The notes under the pieces are model-generated. The model was not told the DNA's origin, did not search any database, and was given only the letters and a program-made list of their open reading frames with translations. A DNA stretch of 64,000 nucleotides from the NCBI GenBank assembly GCA_003640385.1, contig RCAB01000002.1, positions 620,001 to 684,000 of the forward strand, written 5' to 3'. Position 1 is the first letter of the stretch. The number at the start of each line of letters is the position of its first letter. Positions 1-13,000 of this stretch are shown here, piece by piece. Source of the stretch: Setaria digitata (lineage: Eukaryota > Nematoda > Chromadorea > Rhabditida > Setariidae). A program made the translations under genes and the position numbers.

Positions 1-615
1 TTAATGATTTTCGAGGCTCGTTTATACTTCAAAATGAAAATATGAAACCTATTTAGGGATTACATGAAAAAGATTAAAAATGACACCGAAGAAAGCTGAA
101 ATGAGGCGATTCAGTAATGAAATAGTTATGCAAACAAAATAAAAATTATGAGGAAGAGATGATTGAAGACAGTGTTGGTAATTTTCTAGAAGTAGAATAA
201 TAAAATTCAGTACAAAATATGGGATCTAAAAAAAAACAAGTTTATTGAAATGTAATGTACTCCGAGCATGACAAATTTACCGAATTATCAGATGAAGCAG
301 AAGCAGATGATATTGCAGAGGGTGATCGGCAATAGCAAGAGCATAAGGTGCATGAAAACATACTTCACCATCAATGCTCATTTATTCCTGTTATGATATA
401 GCTAAAATAACCATTTATGCGAAAGTATACAAACATCATCCTTGGATAGTCGAAGTCACTTACAGATCAGATTGAAATTGAGCTAATTTTCTATTAAGTA
501 AAGCATTAGAAATTATTACTAAGTACAACCTCACCTTCACTGGATCACAAACCCAGGATAAAATTGCAACGGAAATACACACTGTATATTAAGAGAAAAC
601 TTCGAAATCTTCACA

Positions 616-634
616 TTATATATATATATATACT

Positions 635-674
<40 letters not shown>
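616..674. repeat. AT dinucleotide microsatellite
   Basis: An almost pure (AT)n run, broken once near 631-636. The Ile/Tyr-rich open frames crossing it are artefacts of the repeat. Confidence 0.9.
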
Positions 675-678
<4 letters not shown>

Positions 679-3600
679 ATAACCAAATCGCTGGATCGCT
701 AGCAGGAGAAAACTCAGCAGCAACAACAATAGCAGAAATGTTAACTTCTCAAAACAACACCAATTTTCAAGAAGACAGAAGAATGAAGAACTGAAGTGGA
801 AGAAGAAAAGAGAAGTGTACAAATTGGCTCGAATAAAAAGAAGCACGAAAGATCTATCCGTGGAAATGCGCTAAGAAGAGCAGAAGCAGAACTACAACTG
901 AAGATATCTGCCTGTTTAACCGGAAGTAGTACCGACATCAATGAAGGCTTACGTCTCTAGAACGTAGGGGGACTGAACTTCAAGACAGAGTTAGAAAGGA
1001 GGACAACAGCAGCTAAGTAGTCGCTGTCAAATGATTCTAGAAGGTTTTAAAAAGTTAGACAACACAGCAAAAGTCGTCGGTTGGCATTTTTACGAGGGAA
1101 AATGAGCTAATGAAAGCGAAAAGAAAGAAAGGAGTTCAGTTCCAGATGGTGCCATGATGATGGGAATGATGTTGCACTGCAAATCACTTCAAGTAACTGA
1201 ATTCCATCAAACTGTGTGAAGGTAGACAAATATCAACACGATACTACACTAACATCCGCAAATATCAGTACCAGCATTACAGACCGAGATAATTGTGTGT
1301 GCAGAGAAATAGGCATTTGTCAGCGGGAAACAATCTTTCAAAGAGGGCAGAAAAAGTGCTCATGACGCATGAAGCATCACGAAACAAACAACTACTACTT
1401 CAAGCAGAAGAAACTTGTTACACATCAGGTTAAGTGATTCGTCATATTTCGATTCCGAATCGAGATTTCATTGGGAATCTTCAGAGTGGCGTAAAAGAAC
1501 CAACTGATGAGTCAAAGGAAAGGGTTACGCAATTAACTAATGACAGTCTGCCGGTGCCTGCGAGTACTGCGTTCGTCAAATTGTCAACACAACAACCACT
1601 TCGCATTTGCTGGTTTGAAAGTACCACAGCAATGACAGTTCTCTTGGACAAGACGGATGTCAGCGAATGCTTTTAAGGACAAAATTGTTGCTGCATAAAA
1701 TTGGCAGTGATGACAGCAATTACGTAAAATGAAATAGTGAAAAGACAATTACTGAATATGACACACGAGATGGAAGATGTAAAAGACGTCAACCATTGAA
1801 TTTTTGTTCATAATATTGAAGATGGAGTGTTCCTATCAGTATCAATTAATCTGCCACTAACAATAAATTGATAAATGAACTAATTTTGAAGGAAAAGTGA
1901 GAACAACTCAAAATATCTGGAACAAAAATCCAAAATGTGACCGTCGCTTATAGGATAAGACAGCACCAACTATTGATAAAAAAAAGAATTACGCAACTAA
2001 CTAATAACTTACTAATACTTCATGTTCATTCGATCCACTTGCCAACAATATCAAGAAATATGCGCTATTCCACTAAGAAATCCCGTATGAGAAGTATTTT
2101 TCCCCACCTCTTTACATTTTTTCTTTTGCTGTTTCTCTCCCCGTACAGTCACAGCAAAAGGAAACAACCATTGGATTACTTTTTTAAAATGATGCACATC
2201 CATTAATGAACGCAGAAACTACATCTTCTTCTAGAACGGTGAGGGAAGTTTTCCAGAGATATTTAACAATCAACAAAATTAAAATGATAATGAGAGTGCC
2301 ACAGTGCGAAGAAATCATTCCTGATTTTGCTGCTACAAATAACTGTAAAAAAACAATCTTAAAAGAACGAATAGATGACTAACCTACATGTAACAATAAT
2401 CCAATCATCACGGTAATAGAGAGAGACGATGACTGAGCCTATTAGTGGTAAATATGAGAGTTGAAAGAATGAGACTCAGATCCTGCTGTGTCACCATAAA
2501 GGTGAGGAAATGGAAAAGACCTCCAGAGCCATCCGTCAAAGTGTTCTTCTTCATCCATCCACTATTCAAACTGCACAACCAATATAGACGAGAATGATAT
2601 GAATTGCGATGTAAGCATCATCAGCGTAGAACGTCTCAGTCATTGAAAAATGTCTGTATCCGTAGTGACGAGACAGAAAACGGGATACAATAATTCCATT
2701 TGCAGGAACCACAAATAAATCATACACATTAATAAGAGTCAAGGAAATTAATCTACTGCAAGACACTGCATACTCTTTTGCAGATTAAGACTTCAAATAA
2801 TGAATAGAACCTATATCTCATACCTTTCCAATTCAAATTAACACTAAAGGAGATGGCAATTAATTTTCCAGTAATTAAAACGATTTAAGCGAGTAATATA
2901 ATATGCTATCTTCGGACAAAGCATAAAAAAATACGAACCGTGGACAAATCAACAAGATAAATATCCTCCAATACGATCGAATGGTATGCAGATAATCGCA
3001 ATCCATGTAAAGTAAAGTAACATAAAACATGCGCTATTATTACTGACTTGGCTCCTGACACAAAAAGCACAAGATTCACAATTTTCCTTGTATTAAGAAA
3101 CAGCTATAGAGAAAGTAGAAAAAGATGAATATTTTTTCCCTCGAGACATTTTCAGAATGAGGGAAATATCAGCACATTATTTTGTTGACGTTATCAATAA
3201 AAATTTTTACATTACTGGCAACCAAATTCGGCCCATCAGAGACTGTCAAATTTTTCACACGATGACATTTACAATGCTTCAAACTGTTAAAAATTAACTC
3301 ACGAAATTAATTTTACTTAAAAAAAAAAATTGCGCATTCACGAATGAATCAACAAACTGCAGCAAATGTTGAACTATGGTGCATTAGAAAAAAAAAACAT
3401 CTGAGCAGAAAAGAATTATAAAAACAAGAAATGATGTAAAAGATATTAAGGGGGTATAAACTAATGTCTGCATAACAATCATCGACCAAAAAAGAAGGAA
3501 TACAGCATCTCTGCTTTCAGTACAAGCAAAGCGAGTTTGCAGCATTATAACAGGTAATTTAAAAATGAGAAAAGAATGAAATCAGATTTGAAAAGAAGTT

Positions 3601-6218
3601 TTCTGGAATTTTATTAGAAAAAAACGACCTTCAAAATATTACTGCTCTATTTTCATTCCATAAATTACCACCCCATGACTATTTTGAAGTATTAGTTTTA
3701 AGCTGAGAAACACAGAAGCTCATAAGATAACTCTAATCATTTTTGTTTAACCTAATGGATGAATAGATAACTAGTGGGACGATTTTCCTTTTCATTAGCA
3801 TGGGCATCAAATATGAAGAGTTATTCATTTCTAGTGAATTTATAATTCACTACATTTTACTGGCAACCAACTGATGTTCGTGATATGAAACTGTGCTAAC
3901 GAAACCTAGTGATATACCATTTCTGAAGAGCTCAAACGGATCTTAGTATTTGGTCGAACATGATAATAAGAGGATGCTGCGAAGAGGTAGTAATAAAGAC
4001 TGATTTATCGAAATGAAAATTTTAAAACACAATATCCTCAGCTGTTTAACTTAACATTAGAAGAAAAGCTAAACAATACTGCTCACCTTAGTTTGACAAA
4101 ACCATCGCTTCCGTCTGCTCATCACATACTTATCACCAATAAGTGGTGTCGTTTCGCAGTAATCAGTTAATACCATTTCTTCATCATACAATAACTTGCT
4201 GTTACTTCACTTACAAAAGTGCAAAAACAACAACGTTAAACGCGAATAATAATATGTAAAATAATATGCAAAATAAAATCGACAAATGTTCATTCAAAAA
4301 AGAAATTTTAAAAACCTTCCAGAATAAGGTGTATGAAGTGAGTTTAAAGTAAAATTCTTCTAAAGAGTTGTGAATGTTAATGAACACTATCTTGAAGTAG
4401 AAGAACAACATTCGTCAACTACATATCTTAAGGGCAGCAAAAATGACCAGTTGCTTCGACACTTGCAAACGCAAACAAAGATTTTTTGTTTTTTGGAAAA
4501 ATAAAATGTGGAATCATAATGAATCATAATCAGCCATCTTCACATTGGTACAGAGTTTGTTCGACCTGTCACCGTATAACGACAGTGGGGAAGACTTTTC
4601 AATGAAAACTGTCAATAACTCGATGATTTGAACAGATATTTCTTTTCAGTAATCATTTCTCAACCTTATTCAGTTTTACCTTTGCTTCTTGCAGAAAGCT
4701 CTTTTTCGTCATAAAATCATCAACACCAGTGGTATAACAACATTTTTGCTTAATTCACGCCCACAAGCCGACCCCACTTGAATTTTCGAAATATTTTTCA
4801 CGCTTCTAGAAATGAATGAAAATCATGCTCTATCTGATTCAAGTTTATATCATAGTTCAATAGAAATCAAAAGTGATATGAGCATTTTTTTTGCTAACAG
4901 TAGCAATGGTCAAATAATGGACTATTTAATTGCTTCTAAGTCTTCAAAGCTTCCAAAGATTTATTTCGATGTGAGGAAAATGCATAAGCGTGAACGAAAC
5001 TGAGGAAATGCTACAGTGCTAAAAGAGATGAAATAGCTGTTCATCAGGATGCACCAAACTCAGCAGGCCAAGATCTCTTACTGTTGAGGAGATACCGCAG
5101 AGAACGTGAAAGTGATAAGTGATTGGGCAACCGGCCACGCGACGACTGTTGTGAGCCAGAATAAAAATATATTGAAGACAGGGGGAGAGAGACTGGAGCC
5201 CTTTTATAGGATGCAGCAGAAAGGAAGGGGTGGAAGTGATGGAAATGGACAGAAGTCTAATTCGTCGGGTTTTTACCGAGCGCACAGATCAATCATACTT
5301 CTCATTACATGCACTAACCCTACAGTGATAAGAATGTCCTCAAACACCGCTATCAGTATTTCCCACAACCGAATGGTATATACCCTCCCCTCTTCCCAAG
5401 CTACTCAGATACTCACAGGCACCAGAGCACTACCTCTTACACATTGTTAATAATATTAGGGTGTGACCGGTGAACATCAGATGCATAAAATGCGGAGAAA
5501 TTTCACATGCACTGGTTGAGAAGATCGAACTAAAGTCTGCATTTACATCAAAGTCAAAAGTGAGTTAAGAGAGATGTTCCTTCTGAAATGGAGCAATGAT
5601 TTTGAAGAGAAAGTGGCAAATCAATGTCGAATGATGACTGCGGTAAATTACAGAAGAGATATTCTACGGGGTAAATATGAAATAAATGAGGGTGCAGCTC
5701 ACATGGAGTGAGAAATCCAAGCTGTTTGCTATAACATTTCAAAGGAAAGAACATCCAAAATAAGCTGTATTTGAAGTATTACATTCATTGACATGAAATT
5801 TGTTCAAATAAATAAAATTACATGCAATTTTCATTGTCATCAACTAACAAAGGACCTACAATAAACTTTGCAAATAACTCATTAAGAAGTAACCAAAAAA
5901 GTAGTGACAAAAATTTACTGAAACGTATTTGGAGAAGAAATATAAATTATCAAAAGATTTACACCTATATTAATTCGCTGCAAATATCGTTCATCAATTC
6001 TAACGAATTCTTTCACCACCTTTTCATGTTTAGAATTAATTCCATCAAGTGTTTTCAGCTAAAAAGGATACGGAAAGGATTATTACAGAAACTCATACCA
6101 TAGCAGGAAATGAAATTTTAAGTGGTTTTAAAACTCGCTAATAACATCGCTACTCATATCATTGTTCTCCCTTCATTATTCTGCATTCTTCAATCAAAAA
6201 AAATTTAAATATTTACAG

Positions 6219-6409
6219 CAGAGCTAAGAAACGACGTAAAGAATGCAAAATCTTCGATGGGAAATGAAGATGAGGGCAACGATGATAACTACGTGAACGA
6301 GAAGTCGAACTGGTTCAAAACTTTCGTTAAGCAACTTCGAAAGAGGAAATTTCTGTCCAGCCTGTCACTTCCCTGCAGAAAGGATTACGAAAAGAGAAGT
6401 CATCAATAG
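6219..6409 (+). CDS. Possible orphan 3' terminal exon
   Basis: A TTTACAG acceptor at 6212-6218 opens a 63-codon frame (after one base carried in) that ends at TAG 6407-6409. The peptide is Asn/Asp/Glu-rich in its first half (NEDEGNDDNY) and Lys/Arg-rich in its second (KQLRKRKF), and base composition is less AT-rich than its surroundings. No upstream exon was identified and the peptide is not recognised. It may be an isolated remnant or chance. Confidence 0.2.
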
Positions 6410-7985
6410 CAACTATCAAATCCGAAATTAATCACAGTCATCAGCTGGTGCTACTTCCCTTCAGCATACGTTCTAAACGATGATTACACAAAGCACATAA
6501 CGTCTATCTGCACCTCTCCATCTTCTTTCTCCTAACTTACCCTCCAATAACCTTTCTCCACGCCGTCTACGAATCGCTGCCAAATGATCAAATGTGAGGG
6601 AGAATTAAGCCACCAAACAGCTAAATGTTTCTCCGGACACACAAAGAGACACTAATCATTTTTTTACTGTTAGTATTACCCACTTCAAAGAGCGCTCCCT
6701 ACCGCAACTGTTACTAATCCACTCAATTCGCTCACATACAACTTGGGAAAGGTTGACGCCTTCAGCAGACACTGTGTCTATCACAACTTAACTCTCAGAA
6801 TAAACAGTCTGCGACTCGACTCCCAGGACTCCTAGAATTTGAAGAAATAGAACTCAATATTTTGTGGAGAAAACTAAATCCAGTCTCGTGAATGTACCTA
6901 CTCGAATTCCTGTAGAATTCCCATGTAATATGCTGCATACAGAACTCAAGTAGTCTACAAATATTTTACTTAACAAACTGGAATTTCAGCAACATAACTT
7001 ATGAAGCGGAATTAGATTTGACAAACTTCATTTCATCCACAAAACTAATCCGGTTTGATGAAGCGCACGAAAAGAAAAGCGGGGCCGTGGAGATTGTAAG
7101 AATTTGGAGATTCACTCAAACAAACAAATATTAGACCAAATGAAAAACACTAGCACCACACCACCAGTACTAATGAATTGGTGTTTTTGGTGAGAACAAA
7201 TGAAATAAACACGCGTCCGTTTCTTTGTATCTTGCCTTCCTATTCACCAAAAAATGAATTTCCGGTGATTTGTTACAAGCAAACTTTTTCTTCCCCACCT
7301 CTTCCTGTTACTAATGGGAGTAGCTCGTTTTTTTTCTATTCCGACTTCCGTTGCAATTCTCAAATCGCCGGTTTCCGTTGCAATTCACTCAATAGAAACA
7401 TCTCAAAACCAAAAATTTCCTTTTGTGTCTTCGATGAGAAGAAAGCACTTCAATAATAAACAGATTCTCTCACCTGCATCATTCAGCAATAGTTACATTA
7501 TAATATGCATTAATATCCCAAATGTTAGCAGTATACGGAGAATTCTACAAATTCACTACATTAAACATTCCTCGAAATATTTTTTTCAATAAAAATCGAA
7601 GCTGTCTGGTTAAAAATTTATTAAATAAAATCGAGAAGAAATGGAATAATAGCTTTAAAAAGGGACCTGAGAAGCGAGAAAAAAAAAACAGATGACGAGA
7701 TTGGACCTATTACTGTGTACTAAGACTATTACGTATTCTGAGCACTTAAGGGAACAACAAAAGAAAAATAGCTGAAATGGAATAAGACCGTATAAGTAAA
7801 GAGAGGTTAAGTTCCTGCAGAAATGGAAGGAAGAAATGATTAATTTTGATTTAAAAAGACCGATGTGAAGAGTGTTATTTAGATGAATAAGAAGGAAAAA
7901 TTGACATCTCTAACCGACATCGAAATGATCCTATCTATCCAGCAGAATTAACCATAGAACTTATAAACAACAAGAAAACACTTAC

Positions 7986-10039
7986 TCTCACACTTGGTTC
8001 CACTTCTAAAGCGTACGGTTCATTTTGATACATTTGAATATCACTGATAATTGCTGCTATTCGACGACATTTCACAAACGACACCATTACTTTGCGACCC
8101 GTTGCACCCACAACAGATGAATTCCCATCAGCATTGATCTCAAAACACAGCGATCTTCAGATCCGATGAAAAATGTAGAGAAAATTTTGTAAATGACTAT
8201 CAACAAAACGTACTAATTTTACAGCTGAAGAATCTATTCAAGGACCAAGGTTAGGTAGACAGAACTGTAACTTCCGTAATAAAAGTGATGAGATTTTTAA
8301 CTACTAAAAATAAAACAAATATGCATTGCATTAAAGTTTTAACACGCAGTTTCTACAGGAAGAAAACAATTAAAATGTACTACAAATTACATAAAAATCA
8401 TTTTACAAACTGTCATATACGCAGCATGCCTATCCTTGAAGGAATATTACCTAGATGAAATAATATTCACTTTGAAAGCACTTTCGATGTTTATACTGTA
8501 TTCAAACATTTCACTGTGCGTATATAATAATCAAGAGACTGTTACCGAAATTAAGAAAAAGATGATAACCTGTTCATGTGCCAGATCTTCGCTCTGCACG
8601 AATGTACTGTTTCCCTCTTCATAAAAAAAGATTTTGGAAAGGTAATGTCCTTAAAAAAAGTAGAATGAGCACATAAAAGCAATTCAAAACATAACAGAGT
8701 TTGGACATTCCATTTAATGATCATATCCTAATTAGTTATTTACAGTAGTGTAAATAACTACAGTCAGTTACCATTTTGTTGCATTATGATGAGAATCAGT
8801 GCACCCAACCAGAAAGAGAACTTTCAGCAATGAGACATTTTAACCATAATATTAATTGTGTTATAATATTTATCAAGTCTGACCAAAAAAGGGAACGCAA
8901 GGTGGATTGATGCTTTTCAGTCGTTCAATCATTTCTTTCCAGTGCGGATTGCAAAGTTTCTTGAATTTTTCATACCACACTTGTTTTTCGCGATCAATTC
9001 TCTTTAAACTGGTGATTATGAGCTCAGAAACAGAAGTTAATAAGAGCCGAAAGGCTAAAGACCAACGTAAACAAAAGGAAGCAAAAAAAAATTTCTGTTG
9101 TTGGCAATGGCAATTTTAACAAACAAGGGAAAACAATACCTCCCAACATGCTTTAAGTCGATAAACAGAACTGCTATTCAAAGCAGAATATAAAGCAACT
9201 AGTCCAGTAAAATTATTCAGTTCTTCAAAAACAGACATTACTTCCAGCACCCGTGAGAACATATATACCCTCTCCTCTAATGAAGAAGTTTCCACAATGG
9301 AACGCGCAACCCAATAGGTTAACTGAAAAGGATATCGAATAATTCTTCACAGTTTCGTATACCAACCATTTAATAAACAGAACAGGAGAAAACAAAGATT
9401 ATTTACAGATTAAAAAAGTTATTTTTTCTTTGAATAGATCGCATTAAAACAGGAATATGAATTTTAGCCAAAAGAATGACAAACCATAGTACTATGATCG
9501 ATTAGCTTCAGCAACTGGGGACTCCTAAGATCCTTATCTCTTTTCGTCCACGCTGAACCAACTAATTCAATAGGTTTGATAGCTTTATACAAGTCAAACT
9601 GCAGTAAAGTAATCTGTCGACCGATTTCAATTGGATGAAGTGAAAGAAGATCATACGTTTCCACGGCTCCTTTCTCGGCAGTATGCCATAAAATCTGAAA
9701 AAATAGCTGAAGCTAAATGACACTTAAACGAAGAGTAAATAGAAATTATAACTTTTCCTACTTGAAGCCTTATCTTGACAGCACTGTATTCATTTACAAA
9801 ACTCGAGCTTCTAATCCAAACAAAATCAATTATACAGATTATACGTCTTGCGTCCAGTGTTTTGCAAGTTTAATAAGAAAAACTATTGTTTTTTTTTTTA
9901 AGTTCTGAGAAAATTTGAGCTGTAATAATAGCGTAATCCTTGCCTTCGGTTTCTGTGGACCATATGAAGTAGCTATCAATGGAGAAAGTTCACTTTCCGA
10001 ATTGCTGTGAGCCGTTGACTGCACAGTATCGGCTCTTTT
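7986..10039 (-). other. sos-1: SOS exons 21-26: CDC25 (RasGEF) catalytic domain
   Basis: Exons about 10039-9944, then 9694-9485, 9322-9140, 9022-8884, 8649-8570 and 8138-7986. Landmarks: [66 protein letters not shown], a degenerate IYLT segment ([13 protein letters not shown]), and [19 protein letters not shown]. Exon 21 appears to use a GC donor. Exon 26 begins with about 18 residues not present in the usual family alignment. The last helices of the domain after EVEPSVR were not found. Confidence 0.88.
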
Positions 10040-13000
10040 CTTTCGTTCAATACAGGTATGCAAAAACAAATTGCTATTTATTATGATAGATGATAGTGGT
10101 AAGTGGCTTGAATGCAGTTACACTTTCGGTGGTAAATGAATTTAAATAATATTATGAAAAAATGTGCAATCAAAAGTTTTACGAACTAAAAACTAAAAGA
10201 TTATTACCTTAATACTCTTACACCATTTTTTGTATTGATTTATAACTTTGCCATGCGAATCAGTTTCTTCCAGAAACGCACACAGATCTTGCAGTAAAAC
10301 GGAATTATGTTCGAAATCATACCAGTGATTATTAACCCACTGCCGAATCACACTGAGAACTCTGTGCATACGAAAATTCAAAGCTACGTGGTATAAAAAA
10401 ATAAAAAATTTTCAGTATGTGAGAAAGTATGCTAAATTACACAGTTTTTCACACATTGATGAAACTGAGAAGTGGACATCTGTAGTATAGAGAAAAGCTG
10501 TTGACCAAGATAAATTATTAAAAGATAAAAAACTAGCGGAGAAATACCTGCACTGGATCGGCTGCTGGTATTCCTTGCGAAATCGTTGATAACTTCGTTC
10601 GATTCTATTCAGCAGTGTCGGAGAAACTTGAATCCGTAAACCCTGCGAATGTACCGTAGCGTATGGACCATTTAAAAGTTCCCTAAACAAACCAAGTTCG
10701 AGTAGAGTTGTAACGTCTTGCTTTCATTTAAAGGCACATAAATTCAAAGAAGATTTTTTTTACAAATGCTGATCAAATTCACAGGTATCAAATTATATTT
10801 AAAGAAAAAGAAAAAACCGTGATTCCACATTAGATATGTTATTCACTTCAGCCATTTGAAGCTCTGATGGAGTAGGGACTTGAAAACGTTCGATGAGCAA
10901 TTGTAATAATTCTGAGGAGGTGCAAAATGAATGATAAGTGGTTAAGAAAGTGCGCACGTAATTATAATCTGTGTATCTAAAAATAGGGATAATCATTATA
11001 GGACATGCAACCAATAACTAAATACGTAACAAACTTGCAAAGAAAAAAAAAAAAACAAGCCCTTAACCATGAATGACAGTACTAAACCCAGGAACTTCCA
11101 AATAAAAACGATAAGCACTTACAAATGGTAGGTTAGGCGTTCAACAAGTTTTAAAACAGTCCCATGTTTAACAACTGGTATACCACTACTCGATGTATAA
11201 TCTTCAAACACAATGTTTTCATCACAGTCTTGATCAGCAAATCTGAACTTTCTGTTTAGAATAAAAAAAATAAATAAATAAATAACTAAGAACTTAAAAC
11301 GAACCAGCTTTCAAAGTCTCCTTAGAGAATTAAATGGGACTATTACTGCATTTGCTACGGGAACCTGCGCCGATTTTAATTACAATATTAAATTATATTA
11401 CGTTGTAAAATTATATTGTCACAGTAATATAGTTAAACTTATAAAAAATACCTATACTGATCAGGTGTGGGCAAAATTAGTGGTACTCGTTTTTCTTCTT
11501 CTTTTAACGATGCATCCAACATGCGATCTAGTGAACTGAAAAGCATTGGAAAAAAGCATTATCCACATCATGAAGTTGAAGTTTGATTATAAATGAACAT
11601 AAAAGAAATAGAAAACCATATAATAACAGCACCTTTTGGCTTGAATTTTGACTAGATCACACATCCAACTAGTTTTCTCTTCCGGTGTTCGACAAAACAG
11701 TATCCACGAAGTATTGTCCTCTCGGTCATGACTTATTGGTCGTGATACGATTTCAAATGCATTTTGAAGTTCTGCAAAGAGCCAAACTGAAAACTTAAAT
11801 TAAAATAAAGAATTTTTTGATCCATTAATAATGAAATCGTTCTACAGATCCATTAATAATGAAATCGTTCAATGCAGATTAAAAAATTATTTATTAAAAA
11901 AGATGACTATAACTATCAATAATGGTTATTATTAGTAGTTTATTGAACATAATATCAATGCTGCGTTATTATAGCTATTAAAGCAAAAAAAAAAAAAAAA
12001 AAAAAATAGACGGAGAGATTGATAAGACTGCAGACAGAACCTTCGGTATTCTTCAGATCAAAAATATCCGTTTTGCGTATAAGTATTTTATCCTTAAATT
12101 TATAAAGCGGCTTTTCTGGCCTTGAAGAACGCAGTGTTTTACAAAGCACTAAAAGGTGATCGAAAAGAAATGTATGACGTACTGTTGTTCCTCTGTTTTT
12201 TTTTAGGGTGTCTGTAACAAAAGAAATGGGACTATTAAGAATCAAAAATAAACCTGAAAATAAAAACTGATTAGGATTCAGGATAAAAAAATTTACGATA
12301 CAACAACATTATAACAAAGATGCTAACTACAAAGCAAATGATAATGATCGTACAACTGAACCACACATCAAAGCTCTTAAAAGACTCACCGGCAGAAGAG
12401 AGTGGTCCAGATCGCAACAATAGCAAATCCCCTTCTGAAAGAAAATATAATTTTTTAACAGTATTATGGATGTACAGGACTAAGGATTACTTTGAAATCC
12501 CATTATTTTATTCGCATAGATTTTAATTACAAAGGCAGGAAGTAAAACTTCTTGTGAGTTTTACTCACTGCTTTCTTTATATCAGTAAAAAATTCTTTTG
12601 TAACAAATATCCCACAGTGACACAACCTCTAATCACTTCTGCACATTTGTAACCAATTTCCTTTCCTTCCCACAGTTCAATGCTCCGTTGAATCTCTTGG
12701 ATTCTTCTTCTCTGACGCGAACAATTTGACTCTGGCAAAGCTCGAATACTTTGTTCTCTAAAAACTGCAAACGATAATGAACTAAAGTATTAGTCACAAA
12801 AGTGCACGAAGCACCCGTCATGCAAATCTTTGGTTCATTAGAAACAGGAACTAACGTTTTCAGATGATTAATAAGAAAAGAAGGACAGAGTGACTCCACT
12901 TTCACGGCAAGACCACTAAAATAGCTTTTCGTACTTTTTAAATCTTCGACTTCATCAGTAGGCCGTGCCAAATGACATAAAATCTAGAACGATAATTATA

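Larger units (their letters stand above)
1..7985. other. Region without a recognisable gene
   Basis: About 8 kb holds only short open frames on both strands, none recognisable. It lies directly downstream of the last identified SOS exon, so the missing SOS tail exons should be here on the minus strand, but I could not find them. Possible coding scraps are a 26-codon acidic frame near 260-340, a stretch around 1434-1676 that resembles 1986-2020, and a candidate plus-strand terminal exon at 6219-6409. Long adenine runs and AT repeats are frequent. Decayed sequence or fast-evolving exons are both possible. Confidence 0.5.

Noticed and set aside
5019..5450. Open frames of 114 codons (plus) and 88 codons (minus) overlapping each other
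   Set aside because: Both strands are open over the same bases, neither product resembles a family, and no splice or start context distinguishes one.
12633..12971. Single uninterrupted minus-strand frame across the end of the SOS DH domain
   Set aside because: The family sequence continues in another frame from about 12764; an intron at 12765-12886 restores both phase and similarity.
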